Positions 8,955-17,587 of a stretch of DNA of 54,942 nucleotides are shown piece after piece; positions within the stretch are counted from its first letter, which is position 1; each line of letters begins with the position of its first letter. Position numbers and translations under genes: made by a program. Source of the stretch: Streptosporangium violaceochromogenes (GTDB lineage: Bacteria; Actinomycetota; Actinomycetes; Streptosporangiales; Streptosporangiaceae); the NCBI RefSeq assembly GCF_014654615.1, contig NZ_BNBB01000037.1, forward strand, positions 1 through 54,942. The letters run 5' to 3'. Below the pieces are notes generated by a model. That model searched no databases. It had not been told where the DNA came from and was given only the letters and a program-made list of their open reading frames with translations.

Positions 8955-11039
8955 GTGAGCGAAGAACGGATGCTGCGGGAAGAGGCCGAGGGGCGCCTGC
9001 GGGCGCTCGCGGGCGAGCACGCCCGCCTGCGCGAGGACCAGTGGGCGGCGATCAAGGCGCTGGTCGTCGACCGTCACCGGGTGCTCGTGGTGCAGCGCAC
9101 GGGCTGGGGCAAGTCGGCGGTCTACTTCATCGCCACCGCGCTCCTGCGTGAGCTGGGAGAGGGGCCGACCGTCATCGTGTCGCCGCTGCTGGCCCTGATG
9201 CGCAACCAGATCGCCGCCGCCGAGCGCGCCGGGATCAACGCGGTCACGGTCAACTCCGCCAACCCCGAAGAGTGGGAGCAGGTCTACGCCCAGGTCGCCG
9301 AGGGCGCCGTCGACGTGCTTCTGGTGAGCCCCGAGCGGCTCAACAACCCTGAGTTCCGCGACCGGATCCTCCCCGAGCTGGCCGGGAGCGCGGGCCTGGT
9401 CGTGGTGGACGAGGCCCACTGCATCTCCGACTGGGGCCACGACTTCCGGCCCGACTACCGCCGGCTGCGCAGCCTGTTCGAGGAGCTGCCCGAGGGCGTG
9501 CCGGTCCTGGCCACCACCGCCACGGCCAACGCCCGGGTCACCCGCGACGTCGCCGAGCAGCTGGGCCGGGACACCCTCGTCCTGCGCGGGCCACTGGAGC
9601 GTGAGAGCCTCCACCTGAGCGTCGTACGACTGCGCGGCGCCGAGCAGCGCCTGGCCTGGCTCTCCCAGACGCTTCACGAACTGCCCGGCTCGGGCATCGT
9701 CTACACCCTCACCGTGGCCGCGGCCCAGGAGATCGCGGCCCACCTCCGCGAGCAGGGGCACGAGGTGATCTCCTACTCCGGTCAGACCGAGCAGGCCGAG
9801 CGGCTCGCCGCCGAACAGGCGCTGCTCGACAACAAGGTCAAGGCCCTGGTCGCCACCTCCGCGCTGGGCATGGGATACGACAAGCCCGATCTCGGCTTCG
9901 TCGTCCACGTCGGCGCGCCGCAGTCACCGGTCGCCTACTACCAGCAGGTCGGCCGGGCCGGACGCGGTGTCGAGCGCGCCGAGGTGATCCTGCTGCCGGG
10001 TGCGGAGGACCGGGAGATCTGGGCCTACTTCGCCTCGCTGGCCTTCCCCGCGGAGCCGGTGGTGCGCGCGGTGCTGGCCGCCCTGGAGGAGGGTGGGGTG
10101 CTGTCCGCGGCCGCGCTGGAAAGCCGGGTGGACCTCAGCCGCAACCGGCTGGAGATGATGCTCAAGGTTCTCGACGTGGACGGCGCGGTACGCCGCGTCA
10201 AGGGTGGCTGGGAGGCCACCGGCGAGCCGTGGGGCTACGACGCCGGCCGCTACGCCCAGGTCGCCGCCGAGCGCGAGGCCGAGCAGCGGGCCATGCTCGA
10301 CTATCTCGACACCACCGGCTGCCGGGAGGAGTTTCTCCGCCGCCGCCTCGACGACGACACCGCCACCCCTTGCGGGCGCTGCGACAACTGCACCGGCGCG
10401 CATCGCTCACCCGAGGTCGAGGAGCGGGCGGTGGAGCGCGCGGCCGAGAGCCTGCGGCGGCCCGGCGTGGAGATCGAGGCGCGCAGGCAGTGGCCGTCCG
10501 GGCTGCCCGACCTCAAGGGCCGGATCAGACCGGAGCTGGGCGCCGAGCCCGGAAGGGCCCTGGGCCGCCTGACCGACATCGGCTGGGGCAACCGCCTGCG
10601 GGGGCTCCTGGCCGACGGCGCCCCCGACGGCCCGATCCCCGACGACGTGTTCGCCGCCGTGGTCACGGTGCTGGCGTCGTGGGAGTGGGCCCACCGCCCG
10701 GTGGCCGTGGTGGCGGTGCCCTCGGCGGCCCGCCCCCTGCTGGTGGGGAGCCTGGCCGAGCGGCTGGCGCGGGCCGGCCGCCTTCCCCACCTCGGCGACC
10801 TCGGCTACCGCGCCGGCCCGCCGGAGCGCCGGTTCAACAGCGCCCAGCGGGTCCAGGCCGTGCGGGCCACGCTCGCCATGCCCTCGGCGCTCGCCGACGC
10901 CGTCGCCGCGGCCGGTGGCCCGATCCTGCTGGTCGACGACCGCGCCGACACCGGCTGGACCCTGACGCTCGCCGCCGCCATGCTCCGCCACGCCGGTGCC
11001 CCGGCCGTGCTGCCGCTGGTCCTCGCGGTCACCTCCTGA
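8955..11039 (+). CDS. recQ: RecQ-family DNA helicase with C-terminal phosphoribosyltransferase-like domain
   Basis: This 694-residue superfamily 2 helicase should unwind DNA 3' to 5' in recombination and repair. Visible motifs are: Q-like LREDQWAAI; Walker A RTGWGKSA (Lys near 53); DEAHCISDWGHDFRPDYRRL near 152; ATTATAN; and motif VI QQVGRAGRG. A RecQ zinc module follows, with cysteines near 455 and 473-479 (CGRCDNC). Instead of an HRDC domain, the last 130 residues resemble a ComF-like phosphoribosyltransferase: the PRPP loop ILLVDDRADTGWTL lies near 657-670. Similar fusions occur in other actinomycetes; their function is unproven. GTG at 8955 is used; ATG at 8970 is an alternative. Confidence 0.9.
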   Translation: MSEERMLREEAEGRLRALAGEHARLREDQWAAIKALVVDRHRVLVVQRTGWGKSAVYFIATALLRELGEGPTVIVSPLLALMRNQIAAAERAGINAVTVNSANPEEWEQVYAQVAEGAVDVLLVSPERLNNPEFRDRILPELAGSAGLVVVDEAHCISDWGHDFRPDYRRLRSLFEELPEGVPVLATTATANARVTRDVAEQLGRDTLVLRGPLERESLHLSVVRLRGAEQRLAWLSQTLHELPGSGIVYTLTVAAAQEIAAHLREQGHEVISYSGQTEQAERLAAEQALLDNKVKALVATSALGMGYDKPDLGFVVHVGAPQSPVAYYQQVGRAGRGVERAEVILLPGAEDREIWAYFASLAFPAEPVVRAVLAALEEGGVLSAAALESRVDLSRNRLEMMLKVLDVDGAVRRVKGGWEATGEPWGYDAGRYAQVAAEREAEQRAMLDYLDTTGCREEFLRRRLDDDTATPCGRCDNCTGAHRSPEVEERAVERAAESLRRPGVEIEARRQWPSGLPDLKGRIRPELGAEPGRALGRLTDIGWGNRLRGLLADGAPDGPIPDDVFAAVVTVLASWEWAHRPVAVVAVPSAARPLLVGSLAERLARAGRLPHLGDLGYRAGPPERRFNSAQRVQAVRATLAMPSALADAVAAAGGPILLVDDRADTGWTLTLAAAMLRHAGAPAVLPLVLAVTS

Positions 11040-11081
11040 AAAGGCTCCCGGTCGGAGGCGGCGCGGTCAGAGACGGCGCGG

Positions 11082-11975
11082 TCAGAGACGGGGGCGGGCG
11101 CCCAGGTGGGAGATGGCCTTGGCGGCCAGGTGGCAGCCGGCGGCCAGGGACTCGGCGGGAGGCTTGTTGTCCAGCCAGGCCGGAAGGAAGCCGGCGGTGA
11201 AGGCGTCACCGGCGCCGGTGCCGTCCACCACGCGCTCCACGGCCTTGGCGGCCACCTTGACCGGTTCGGCGCGGCTGTTGGTGTACCACAGCGCGCCCTC
11301 GTCGTTGAGCTTGACGACGACCTGGGGGAACCACGCCGTCAGCACCTTGGCGGCGGCGGCCGGCTCGTCACGGCCGGTCAGGACCTTGGCCTGGTCGGCG
11401 TTGGCGAACAGCAGCTTGGCGTTCTGGGTCCACTCCAGGAACGGCTCGGCGCCGGTGCGCTCCAGGGGCGCGGAGGAGGAGCAGTCGACCGAGATGGACA
11501 TGCCGGCGCGGCGGGCCATCGACAGGGAGGCGAGGCCGGCCTCACGGGAGCCCTCGTTGATCAGCGTGTAGCCGGAGAGATGCAGGTGGCCACCCTGGGC
11601 GAACAGGTCGCGAGGCAGGTCGTCGGGGGAGAGCGCCGCATTGGCGCCCGGGTCGGACAGCATCGTGCGCTCACCCTTGTGGGTGACGAGCACCACGCAG
11701 GTGCCGGTCGGCCGTTCGGGGTCCATGACGAGACGCGCGTCGACACCGTAGCCCATCAGCTCCATGTCGCGGTTACGGCCGGTGATGTCGGCGCCCCGGC
11801 GCCCGATGAAGGCCACCTCGGCCCCCTCGACGGCGAGCCAGGAGGCGATGTTGGCCCCCGACCCCCCGCCGTGCATGGTGACGATCGCCGGTGTGTCGCT
11901 GGCTCTCGCCAACGGGTAGCGAGCCCGTGCGACCGCGTCGGTCATGAGATCGCCCACCACGACCACCCGCGTCAT
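11082..11975 (-). CDS. PfkB-family carbohydrate kinase
   Basis: This 297-residue protein is a ribokinase-like kinase of sugars or nucleosides. The N-terminal GGG-SGANIASWLA substrate-binding region and the C-terminal signature DGTGAGDAFTAGFL with the catalytic Asp are both present. The middle contains SVDCSSSAPLERTGAEPF. The longer open frame starts at 12095, but the ATG at 11975 has an AAGGTGGTGA site and begins the conserved MTRVVVVGDLMTDAV. It is divergent from the GNAT-synthetase gene. The exact sugar cannot be told from sequence; ribose- or adenosine-type substrates are the usual options in this group. Confidence 0.88.
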   Translation of the reverse strand: MTRVVVVGDLMTDAVARARYPLARASDTPAIVTMHGGGSGANIASWLAVEGAEVAFIGRRGADITGRNRDMELMGYGVDARLVMDPERPTGTCVVLVTHKGERTMLSDPGANAALSPDDLPRDLFAQGGHLHLSGYTLINEGSREAGLASLSMARRAGMSISVDCSSSAPLERTGAEPFLEWTQNAKLLFANADQAKVLTGRDEPAAAAKVLTAWFPQVVVKLNDEGALWYTNSRAEPVKVAAKAVERVVDGTGAGDAFTAGFLPAWLDNKPPAESLAAGCHLAAKAISHLGARPRL

Positions 11976-12165
11976 GATGTCACCACCTTGCTGCCTTCGA
12001 TGCTGACGTGCCTCGGCCCCTAGTCGCCAAAACTTAACAGCTTCCGGACGGGGTATGGGGTCTTGACATGGCGGTGGGCCACAGTCGATGCACAAGCGTT
12101 GCGTGAACCTGACCCACTCCGCCCCCTCGGTCTGGCATAAGGGAGTCGCGTCTACCCTCGGGACT

Positions 12166-14793
12166 GTGGAGGCTGCTCAGTACCCCGCTCACTGGGAGGC
12201 GGACGTCGTCCTGGCGGACGGCGGGACCGCGCACGTGCGCCCGATCCGGATCGCCGACGCCGGCCGCCTGCGCGCGTTCTACTCCAGGCTCTCCGACGAG
12301 ACGATCTACTTCCGTTTCTTCGGCCCCCGGCCCCGGCTGTCGGAGCGCGACATCGACCGGTTCACCAACGTCGACTACGTGGACCGCGTCGCGCTGATCG
12401 CGACGATCGGCACGGAGATGGTGGCGGTGATCGGCTACGACCGCGTCGACCCGGAGGAGGCGGAGGTGGCCTTCCTCGTCGAGGACGCCCACCAGGGGCG
12501 CGGGGTCGCCTCGGTGCTGCTGGAGCACCTGGCCGAGACGGCCAGGGAACAGGGGATCACCAGGTTCGTCGCCGACGTGCTGCCCACCAACCGGAAGATG
12601 ACGGCGGTGCTCCGGCAGGCCGGCTACACCGCGCGGAGCCGGTTCGCCGACGGCGTGGTCAGGATGACCCTCGACCTCACCCCGACCGAGACCTCCCAGG
12701 AGGTGACCGCCTCCCGTGAGCATCGCGCCGAGTCCCGCTCCATCGAGCGGCTGCTGGCACCGGGCTCGGTGGCGGTCGTCGGCGCGGGCAGGGAGCCGGG
12801 AGGGGTCGGCCAGACCGTGCTGCGCAACCTGCTGGCCGCCGACTTCACCGGCCCCGTCTACCCCGTCCACCGCCAGGCGCGGGCCGTCGCCGGGGTCCGT
12901 GCCTACCCCACCGTGACGGCGATCGACGGGGAGGTGGACCTCGCGGTGCTGGCCGTCCCCGCCGAGGGGGTGATCGAGGTGGTGAAGGAGTGCGCCCGCA
13001 AGGGCGTGCGCGGGCTGATCGTGGTCTCCGCGGGGTTCGGGGAGACCGGCACGCGGGGGCGTGCCAGGCAGGACGAGCTGGTCCGCATCGCCCGCGCCTA
13101 CGGCCTGCGGGTCGTCGGCCCCAACTGCCTGGGCGTGGCCAACACCGACCCGGCGGTCCGGCTGAACGCCACGCTCGCCGCGACCGTCCCGGGACCCGGC
13201 CGGGTCGGCTTCTTCAGCCAGTCCGGCGCCCTGGGCACCGCGCTGCTGCAGCGGGTGGCCCAGCGCGGCATGGGCATCTCCTCCTTCGTCTCGGCGGGCA
13301 ACCGCGCGGACGTCTCGGGCAACGACCTGCTTCAGTACTGGGAGGAGGACCCCCGGACCGAGGTGATCCTGCTCTACCTGGAGTCACTGGGCAACCCTCG
13401 CAAGTTCGCCCGGCTCGCCCGGCGGATCTCCCGGCGCAAACCGATCGTGGTGGTCAAGAGCGGCGGCACCACCCAGGGGGTGCCCACCGGGCACGCCGCG
13501 TCCATGCTCGGCCTGCCCGACGCCGCGCTGAGCTCGCTGTTCGAGCAGGCCGGGGTGATCCGGGTCGACGACCTGATCCAGCAGTTCGACGTGGCGCAGC
13601 TGCTGGCCCACCAGCCGCTGCCCGCCGGGCCCAGGGTCGGCCTGGTCGGCAACTCCGACGCGCTGGCTCTGCTGGCGGCCGACGCCTGCGTGCGGGCCGG
13701 TCTGGACCCGCGGCCCCCGGCCGACCTCGGCGCGCGGGCCGGGGCCGCCGAGTTCGGCGCCGCGCTGAGCTCGACGCTCCCCGACGTGGACGCGGTGGTC
13801 GTCATCTACATGCCGCCGATTCCCGGCGGGGCCGGTGAGGTCGCGGCCGAGCTGCTGCGGGTCGCCCGCGACTGCGGCAAGCCGGTGCTGGCCACGTTCG
13901 AGGGGAAGGTCGGCATGCCGCCGGAGCTGCGGACCGGCGCCGTTCCCGAGCGGGGGTCGATCCCGTCCTACGCCGCGCCCGAGGAGGCGGTCCGCGCCCT
14001 GGCCCACGTCGTGCGGTACGCCCGCAGACGGGAGTCGCCCGCGGGCCCGCCCCCGGAGGTCGAGGGCGTCGACACCGCCGGGGCCCGCCGGCTGGTGCTG
14101 CGGGAGCTGCGGGGACGGGGGGAGGAGCGGGTCGAGATCGACGCCGCCGAGCTGCTCGCCCATTACGGGCTGACCGTGTGGCCCGCGGAGGTGGCGGGCT
14201 CGCCCGAGGAGGCCGTCGCGGCGGCGGAGCGGCTGGGCTGGCCGGTGGTGGTGAAGGCCGCCGACCCCGAGGCGGCCGAGCGCACCGGGACGGTACGCCT
14301 GGGGCTGTCGGGGCCCGAGGGGGTGCGGGAGGCGTTCGCCGGTCTGAAGGAACAGCTGGGAGAGGACACCGAGCTGGCGGTGCAGCGGATGGCCCCGCAG
14401 CCCGCGGTGCCGGCCGTGGTCGGTGTGGTGGAGGATCCCGGGTTCGGCGCGGTCGTCTCCTTCGGCCTGGGCGAGGTCACCGCGCGGCTGCTGCGCGATG
14501 AGGCCCACCGGCTCGCCCCGCTGACGCGCGAGGACGCCGTGGAGCTGATCAGGGCGCCGCGTGCGGCCCCGCTGCTGTTCGGGGAGTACGGCTACCCGCC
14601 GGTCGCGGTGGGGGCGCTCGCGGAGCTGCTGATCCGGATGGGGCGGCTCGCCGACGATCTCCCCGAGGTGGCCGGGCTGAAGCTCGACCCGGTCCTGGTG
14701 GGGAGGTCGGGGGTGGTCGTGCTGGGGGCGCGCGCCGTTCTGAGCGCTCCGCGAGGCCCCCGGGTCGACGCCGGGCCACGCCGCCTGAGGTGA
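12166..14793 (+). CDS. Bifunctional GNAT acetyltransferase / ADP-forming acyl-CoA synthetase-like protein
   Basis: This 875-residue fusion has an N-terminal GNAT domain (residues about 8-165, acetyl-CoA loop EDAHQGRGVASVLL). An ACD-type synthetase follows: CoA-binding Rossmann domain from RSIERLLAPGSVAVVGAG (near 191), a succinyl-CoA-ligase flavodoxin domain with His near 441 (TGHAASMLG), and ATP-grasp from about 655. Relatives of this architecture are protein lysine acetyltransferases that modify acyl-CoA synthetases, with the synthetase part acting as a ligand sensor or enzyme. The frame opens at 12088, but homologous starts fall at the GTG at 12166. A -10-like TCTACC at 12151 would make that start leaderless. 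The missing ribosome-binding site fits this inference. Confidence 0.87.
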   Translation: MEAAQYPAHWEADVVLADGGTAHVRPIRIADAGRLRAFYSRLSDETIYFRFFGPRPRLSERDIDRFTNVDYVDRVALIATIGTEMVAVIGYDRVDPEEAEVAFLVEDAHQGRGVASVLLEHLAETAREQGITRFVADVLPTNRKMTAVLRQAGYTARSRFADGVVRMTLDLTPTETSQEVTASREHRAESRSIERLLAPGSVAVVGAGREPGGVGQTVLRNLLAADFTGPVYPVHRQARAVAGVRAYPTVTAIDGEVDLAVLAVPAEGVIEVVKECARKGVRGLIVVSAGFGETGTRGRARQDELVRIARAYGLRVVGPNCLGVANTDPAVRLNATLAATVPGPGRVGFFSQSGALGTALLQRVAQRGMGISSFVSAGNRADVSGNDLLQYWEEDPRTEVILLYLESLGNPRKFARLARRISRRKPIVVVKSGGTTQGVPTGHAASMLGLPDAALSSLFEQAGVIRVDDLIQQFDVAQLLAHQPLPAGPRVGLVGNSDALALLAADACVRAGLDPRPPADLGARAGAAEFGAALSSTLPDVDAVVVIYMPPIPGGAGEVAAELLRVARDCGKPVLATFEGKVGMPPELRTGAVPERGSIPSYAAPEEAVRALAHVVRYARRRESPAGPPPEVEGVDTAGARRLVLRELRGRGEERVEIDAAELLAHYGLTVWPAEVAGSPEEAVAAAERLGWPVVVKAADPEAAERTGTVRLGLSGPEGVREAFAGLKEQLGEDTELAVQRMAPQPAVPAVVGVVEDPGFGAVVSFGLGEVTARLLRDEAHRLAPLTREDAVELIRAPRAAPLLFGEYGYPPVAVGALAELLIRMGRLADDLPEVAGLKLDPVLVGRSGVVVLGARAVLSAPRGPRVDAGPRRLR

Positions 14794-15004
14794 CATGAGA
14801 TGACCTGAGATGACGTGAGACGAGAGACGGCCGGGAGTAAAAACCTGGTGACCCGAACGCCTGGAGCGTCCCGCGGACGGGGCCGAATCGCCTGCTCAGG
14901 GCTTTCGGGAGGCCGTCGCGCGGCGGGCGGCGCCTTTTTCGCCGAGGGCCGAACCTCGCATGCTCCAGGCGAAAGCGCTGCCCCGGACAGGGCAGGATGG
15001 ACCC

Positions 15005-15595
15005 ATGAGGGAAACCCGACTCTCGGCCGCCGGCCTGCGTGACGCCATCGATCGCAGCGGCTACTACCCCGACCTGGTCGCCGACGCGGTCGACTCCGCC
15101 CTGGGCAAGGAGCAGGTGGGCGCCTACGTGGTGCACCACGAGGCCACCTTCGACCCGGCGATGGAGGTGCGACGGCACGTCACGGTGCTGGTGCTCTCGC
15201 CCACCCGGCTGCTGGTCTGCCACACCGACGAGCACTCACCGGTGGAGGGGGTGTCGGCGGCGCACGCCTCCACGACCACCGAGGCGGTGCGACTGAGCAG
15301 GATCCAGTCGGTCGCCGTCACCCGGGTCGTCCCCGACCCCGCGACCTACGTCCCGGGCGTGCCGCCCACGGAGGTCACGCTCACCATCGGCTGGGGCGCC
15401 ATCTCCCACGTCGACCTGGAGCCCGCCACCTGCGGTGACGAGAACTGCGAGGCCGACCACGGATACACCGGAGCCGTCACGGCCGACGACCTCTCCCTGC
15501 GGGTGAGCGAGGCCGCCGACGGACCGGAGGCGGTCTCCCACGTGCTGGCCTTCGCCAAGGCGCTTTCGGAGGCCACCGCCCGCGCCGCCTCATGA
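15005..15595 (+). CDS. DUF5998 family protein
   Basis: The 196-residue protein (MRETRLSAAGLRDAIDRSGYYPDLVADAVDSAL, quoted in part) belongs to a family restricted to actinobacteria. It contains a beta-rich middle (VRRHVTVLVLSPTRLLVCHTDEHS) and two Cys residues in CGDENCEADHGY that could bind metal. No signal peptide or membrane span is seen. Its stop overlaps the start of the downstream phosphatase gene by four bases (ATGA), so the two are translationally coupled and probably act together. An earlier in-frame ATG at 14960 exists, but the conserved part begins at 15005. Function is unknown. Confidence 0.82.
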   Translation: MRETRLSAAGLRDAIDRSGYYPDLVADAVDSALGKEQVGAYVVHHEATFDPAMEVRRHVTVLVLSPTRLLVCHTDEHSPVEGVSAAHASTTTEAVRLSRIQSVAVTRVVPDPATYVPGVPPTEVTLTIGWGAISHVDLEPATCGDENCEADHGYTGAVTADDLSLRVSEAADGPEAVSHVLAFAKALSEATARAAS

Positions 15596-16716
15596 CCGCA
15601 CGCCGCCCCCTGGTGCCCTCCTACGGCACCGCCTCGCTGGCCGACCTCTCCTCCTCGCTGCTCGCCCTGCTCGGCATGGACACCGGTAACCCGCTGGGCC
15701 TGGAACCGGCCGGGCGGGTGCTGCTGCTCCTCGTCGACGGCCTGGGCGCCGAACTGCTGCGCGCCCACCCGGAGGCGGCCCCGTTCCTGTCCGCCCACCC
15801 GGACAGGGTGCTCACCGCGGGCTTTCCGGCCACCACCGCGACCAGCCTGGGCACACTGGGCACGGGCCTTTCGCCGGGCGAGCACGGCATGCTCGGCTAC
15901 CGGATCGCCGTGCCCGGCACCGGTCATCTCCTCAACTGCCTGCGCTGGACCACCCAGGGCCCGCCGGTCGACCCCGACGAGTGGCAGCCCGCCCCCACCG
16001 TGTTCGAACGGGCCGCGGAGGCCGGCGTCGCCGTCGGCTACGTCGGCCCCTCCGCGTTCGAGCCCACTCCGTTCAACCGGGCCGTCTACCGGGGGGTGCG
16101 CTTCGTCGGCGCCGACACCGTCGACGACCGCGTCGAGGGCGCGCGCCGGTCGCTGGCGGAGCCCCGCTCCCACGTGACGGTCTACTATGGCGGCCTGGAC
16201 GCCGCGGGCCACCGGTTCGGCTGGGGCAGCCCGCGGTGGCTTGAGCAGCTCGCCGTCGTCGACCGCCTGGCCGAGCGGCTGGCACAGACGCTTCCGCCCG
16301 GCTCCGCGATGTACGTCACCGCCGACCACGGCATGGTCAACGTCACCGAGCGCATCGATGTGGACGCCGTCGCCGCGCTGCGCGAGGGGGTCGCCCTGCT
16401 CGGAGGCGACACCAGGGCCCGCCACGTCTACGCCGCCCCCGGCGCCGCCGGAGTCGTCCTCGACGCCTGGCGGGATGTCCTCGCCGGCAAGGCGTGGGTC
16501 GTCTCCCGGGAGGAGGCCGTCGCGTCCGGCTGGTTCGGGCCGCGCGTGCGTCCCGGCTGGCTGCCCAGGATCGGCGACGTCCTCGCCGTCCCGTACACCG
16601 ACTGCGCCGTCGTCTCCTCGGTCGCCGAGCCGATCGAGACGTCGTTCGCCGGTGCCCACGGCTCCCTGACCTCCGCCGAGCAGCACGTTCCTCTGCTGGA
16701 GGTGAGCACCCGTTGA
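15592..16716 (+). CDS. Alkaline phosphatase superfamily protein (nucleotide pyrophosphatase/phosphodiesterase type)
   Basis: This 374-residue metalloenzyme has the superfamily metal and nucleophile sites: LLLLVDGLGAELL (first Asp), the Thr nucleophile region GFPATTATSLGTLGTG, and YYGGLDAAGHRFGW then VTADHGMVN with the metal-binding Asp/His residues. Family members cleave phosphodiester or pyrophosphate bonds of nucleotides or phosphonates. There is no signal peptide, so it is probably cytoplasmic. Translation is coupled to the DUF5998 gene through an ATGA overlap. The exact substrate is unknown. Confidence 0.88.
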   Translation: MTARRPLVPSYGTASLADLSSSLLALLGMDTGNPLGLEPAGRVLLLLVDGLGAELLRAHPEAAPFLSAHPDRVLTAGFPATTATSLGTLGTGLSPGEHGMLGYRIAVPGTGHLLNCLRWTTQGPPVDPDEWQPAPTVFERAAEAGVAVGYVGPSAFEPTPFNRAVYRGVRFVGADTVDDRVEGARRSLAEPRSHVTVYYGGLDAAGHRFGWGSPRWLEQLAVVDRLAERLAQTLPPGSAMYVTADHGMVNVTERIDVDAVAALREGVALLGGDTRARHVYAAPGAAGVVLDAWRDVLAGKAWVVSREEAVASGWFGPRVRPGWLPRIGDVLAVPYTDCAVVSSVAEPIETSFAGAHGSLTSAEQHVPLLEVSTR

Positions 16717-16774
16717 CCTCCTCTCACGTCTCAAGCGCCTCAGGGCGGAAGGCCCCACGCTCGCAGGAGTTTCG

Positions 16775-17587
16775 ATGAGCCCGCTGATCACTCCGTCCCG
16801 GCTGGCGGACCTGCCCGAGCCGGCGATCCTGGACGTGCGCTGGAGGCTCGGCGGCCCGCCGGGGATCGAGTCCTACCGCCGCGGGCACATCCCCGGGGCC
16901 GTCTTCTGCGACCTTGACACCGACCTCGCCGGCCCTCCGGGGCTGAAGGGCCGCCACCCGCTGCCCTCGGCCGCCTCGTTCGAGAGCGCGATGCGCCGCC
17001 TGGGGGTTTCCGGCTCCCGCACCGTCGTCGTCTACGACGAGGCCGACTCCACCGCCGCCGCGCGCGCCTGGTGGACGCTGCGCCACTTCGGCCACCCCGA
17101 CGTCCGGGTCCTGGACGGCGGCCTGCGCGCGTGGATCTCCGAGGGGCTGCCCCTCGCCGAGGGCGAGCAGGCCGCGCGGGCGGGCGACTTCGTCGCGCGG
17201 CCGGGCGCGATGTCCGTGCTCGACGCCGCGGAGGCTGGGAGGCTGGCCGCCGACGGGGTGCTCCTCGACGCCCGCGCCCCCGAGAGATACCGGGGCGAGG
17301 TCGAGCCGGTCGACCCCGTCGCCGGACACATCCCCGGGGCGGTCAGCGCCCCCACGGGCGGTAACGTCGAGGCGGCGGGACGTTTCCACCTGCCCGACTT
17401 CCTGCGCGAGAGGTTCAACACCCTCGGTGTCGTTCCCGGTGTGCGGGTCGGGGTCTACTGCGGCTCCGGCGTGACCGCGGCCCACGAGGTGCTCGCGCTT
17501 GAGGTGGCGGGCATCCCGGCCGCGCTCTACGTCGGATCGTGGTCCGACTGGGTCACCGACCCCTCACGGCCGGTCGCCACCGGCTGA
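16775..17587 (+). CDS. sseA: Thiosulfate/3-mercaptopyruvate sulfurtransferase (two-domain rhodanese)
   Basis: The 270-residue protein has two tandem rhodanese domains. The inactive N-terminal one includes RRGHIPGAVFCDLDTDLA, and the C-terminal one carries the catalytic loop YCGSGVTAAHEV with Cys near 229. It transfers sulfane sulfur to cyanide or thiol acceptors in the cytoplasm. The ATG is preceded by CAGGAG. Its last 61 bases overlap, tail to tail, the 3' end of the CHAT gene on the other strand. This is unusual and leaves no room for a terminator between them. CGSG-type loops fit either donor, so the substrate remains open. Confidence 0.9.
   Translation: MSPLITPSRLADLPEPAILDVRWRLGGPPGIESYRRGHIPGAVFCDLDTDLAGPPGLKGRHPLPSAASFESAMRRLGVSGSRTVVVYDEADSTAAARAWWTLRHFGHPDVRVLDGGLRAWISEGLPLAEGEQAARAGDFVARPGAMSVLDAAEAGRLAADGVLLDARAPERYRGEVEPVDPVAGHIPGAVSAPTGGNVEAAGRFHLPDFLRERFNTLGVVPGVRVGVYCGSGVTAAHEVLALEVAGIPAALYVGSWSDWVTDPSRPVATG

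Noticed and set aside
12063..12068. TTGACA as the -35 box for the GNAT-synthetase gene
   Set aside because: No acceptable -10 at 16-18 bases; a -10-like TCTACC lies too far away.
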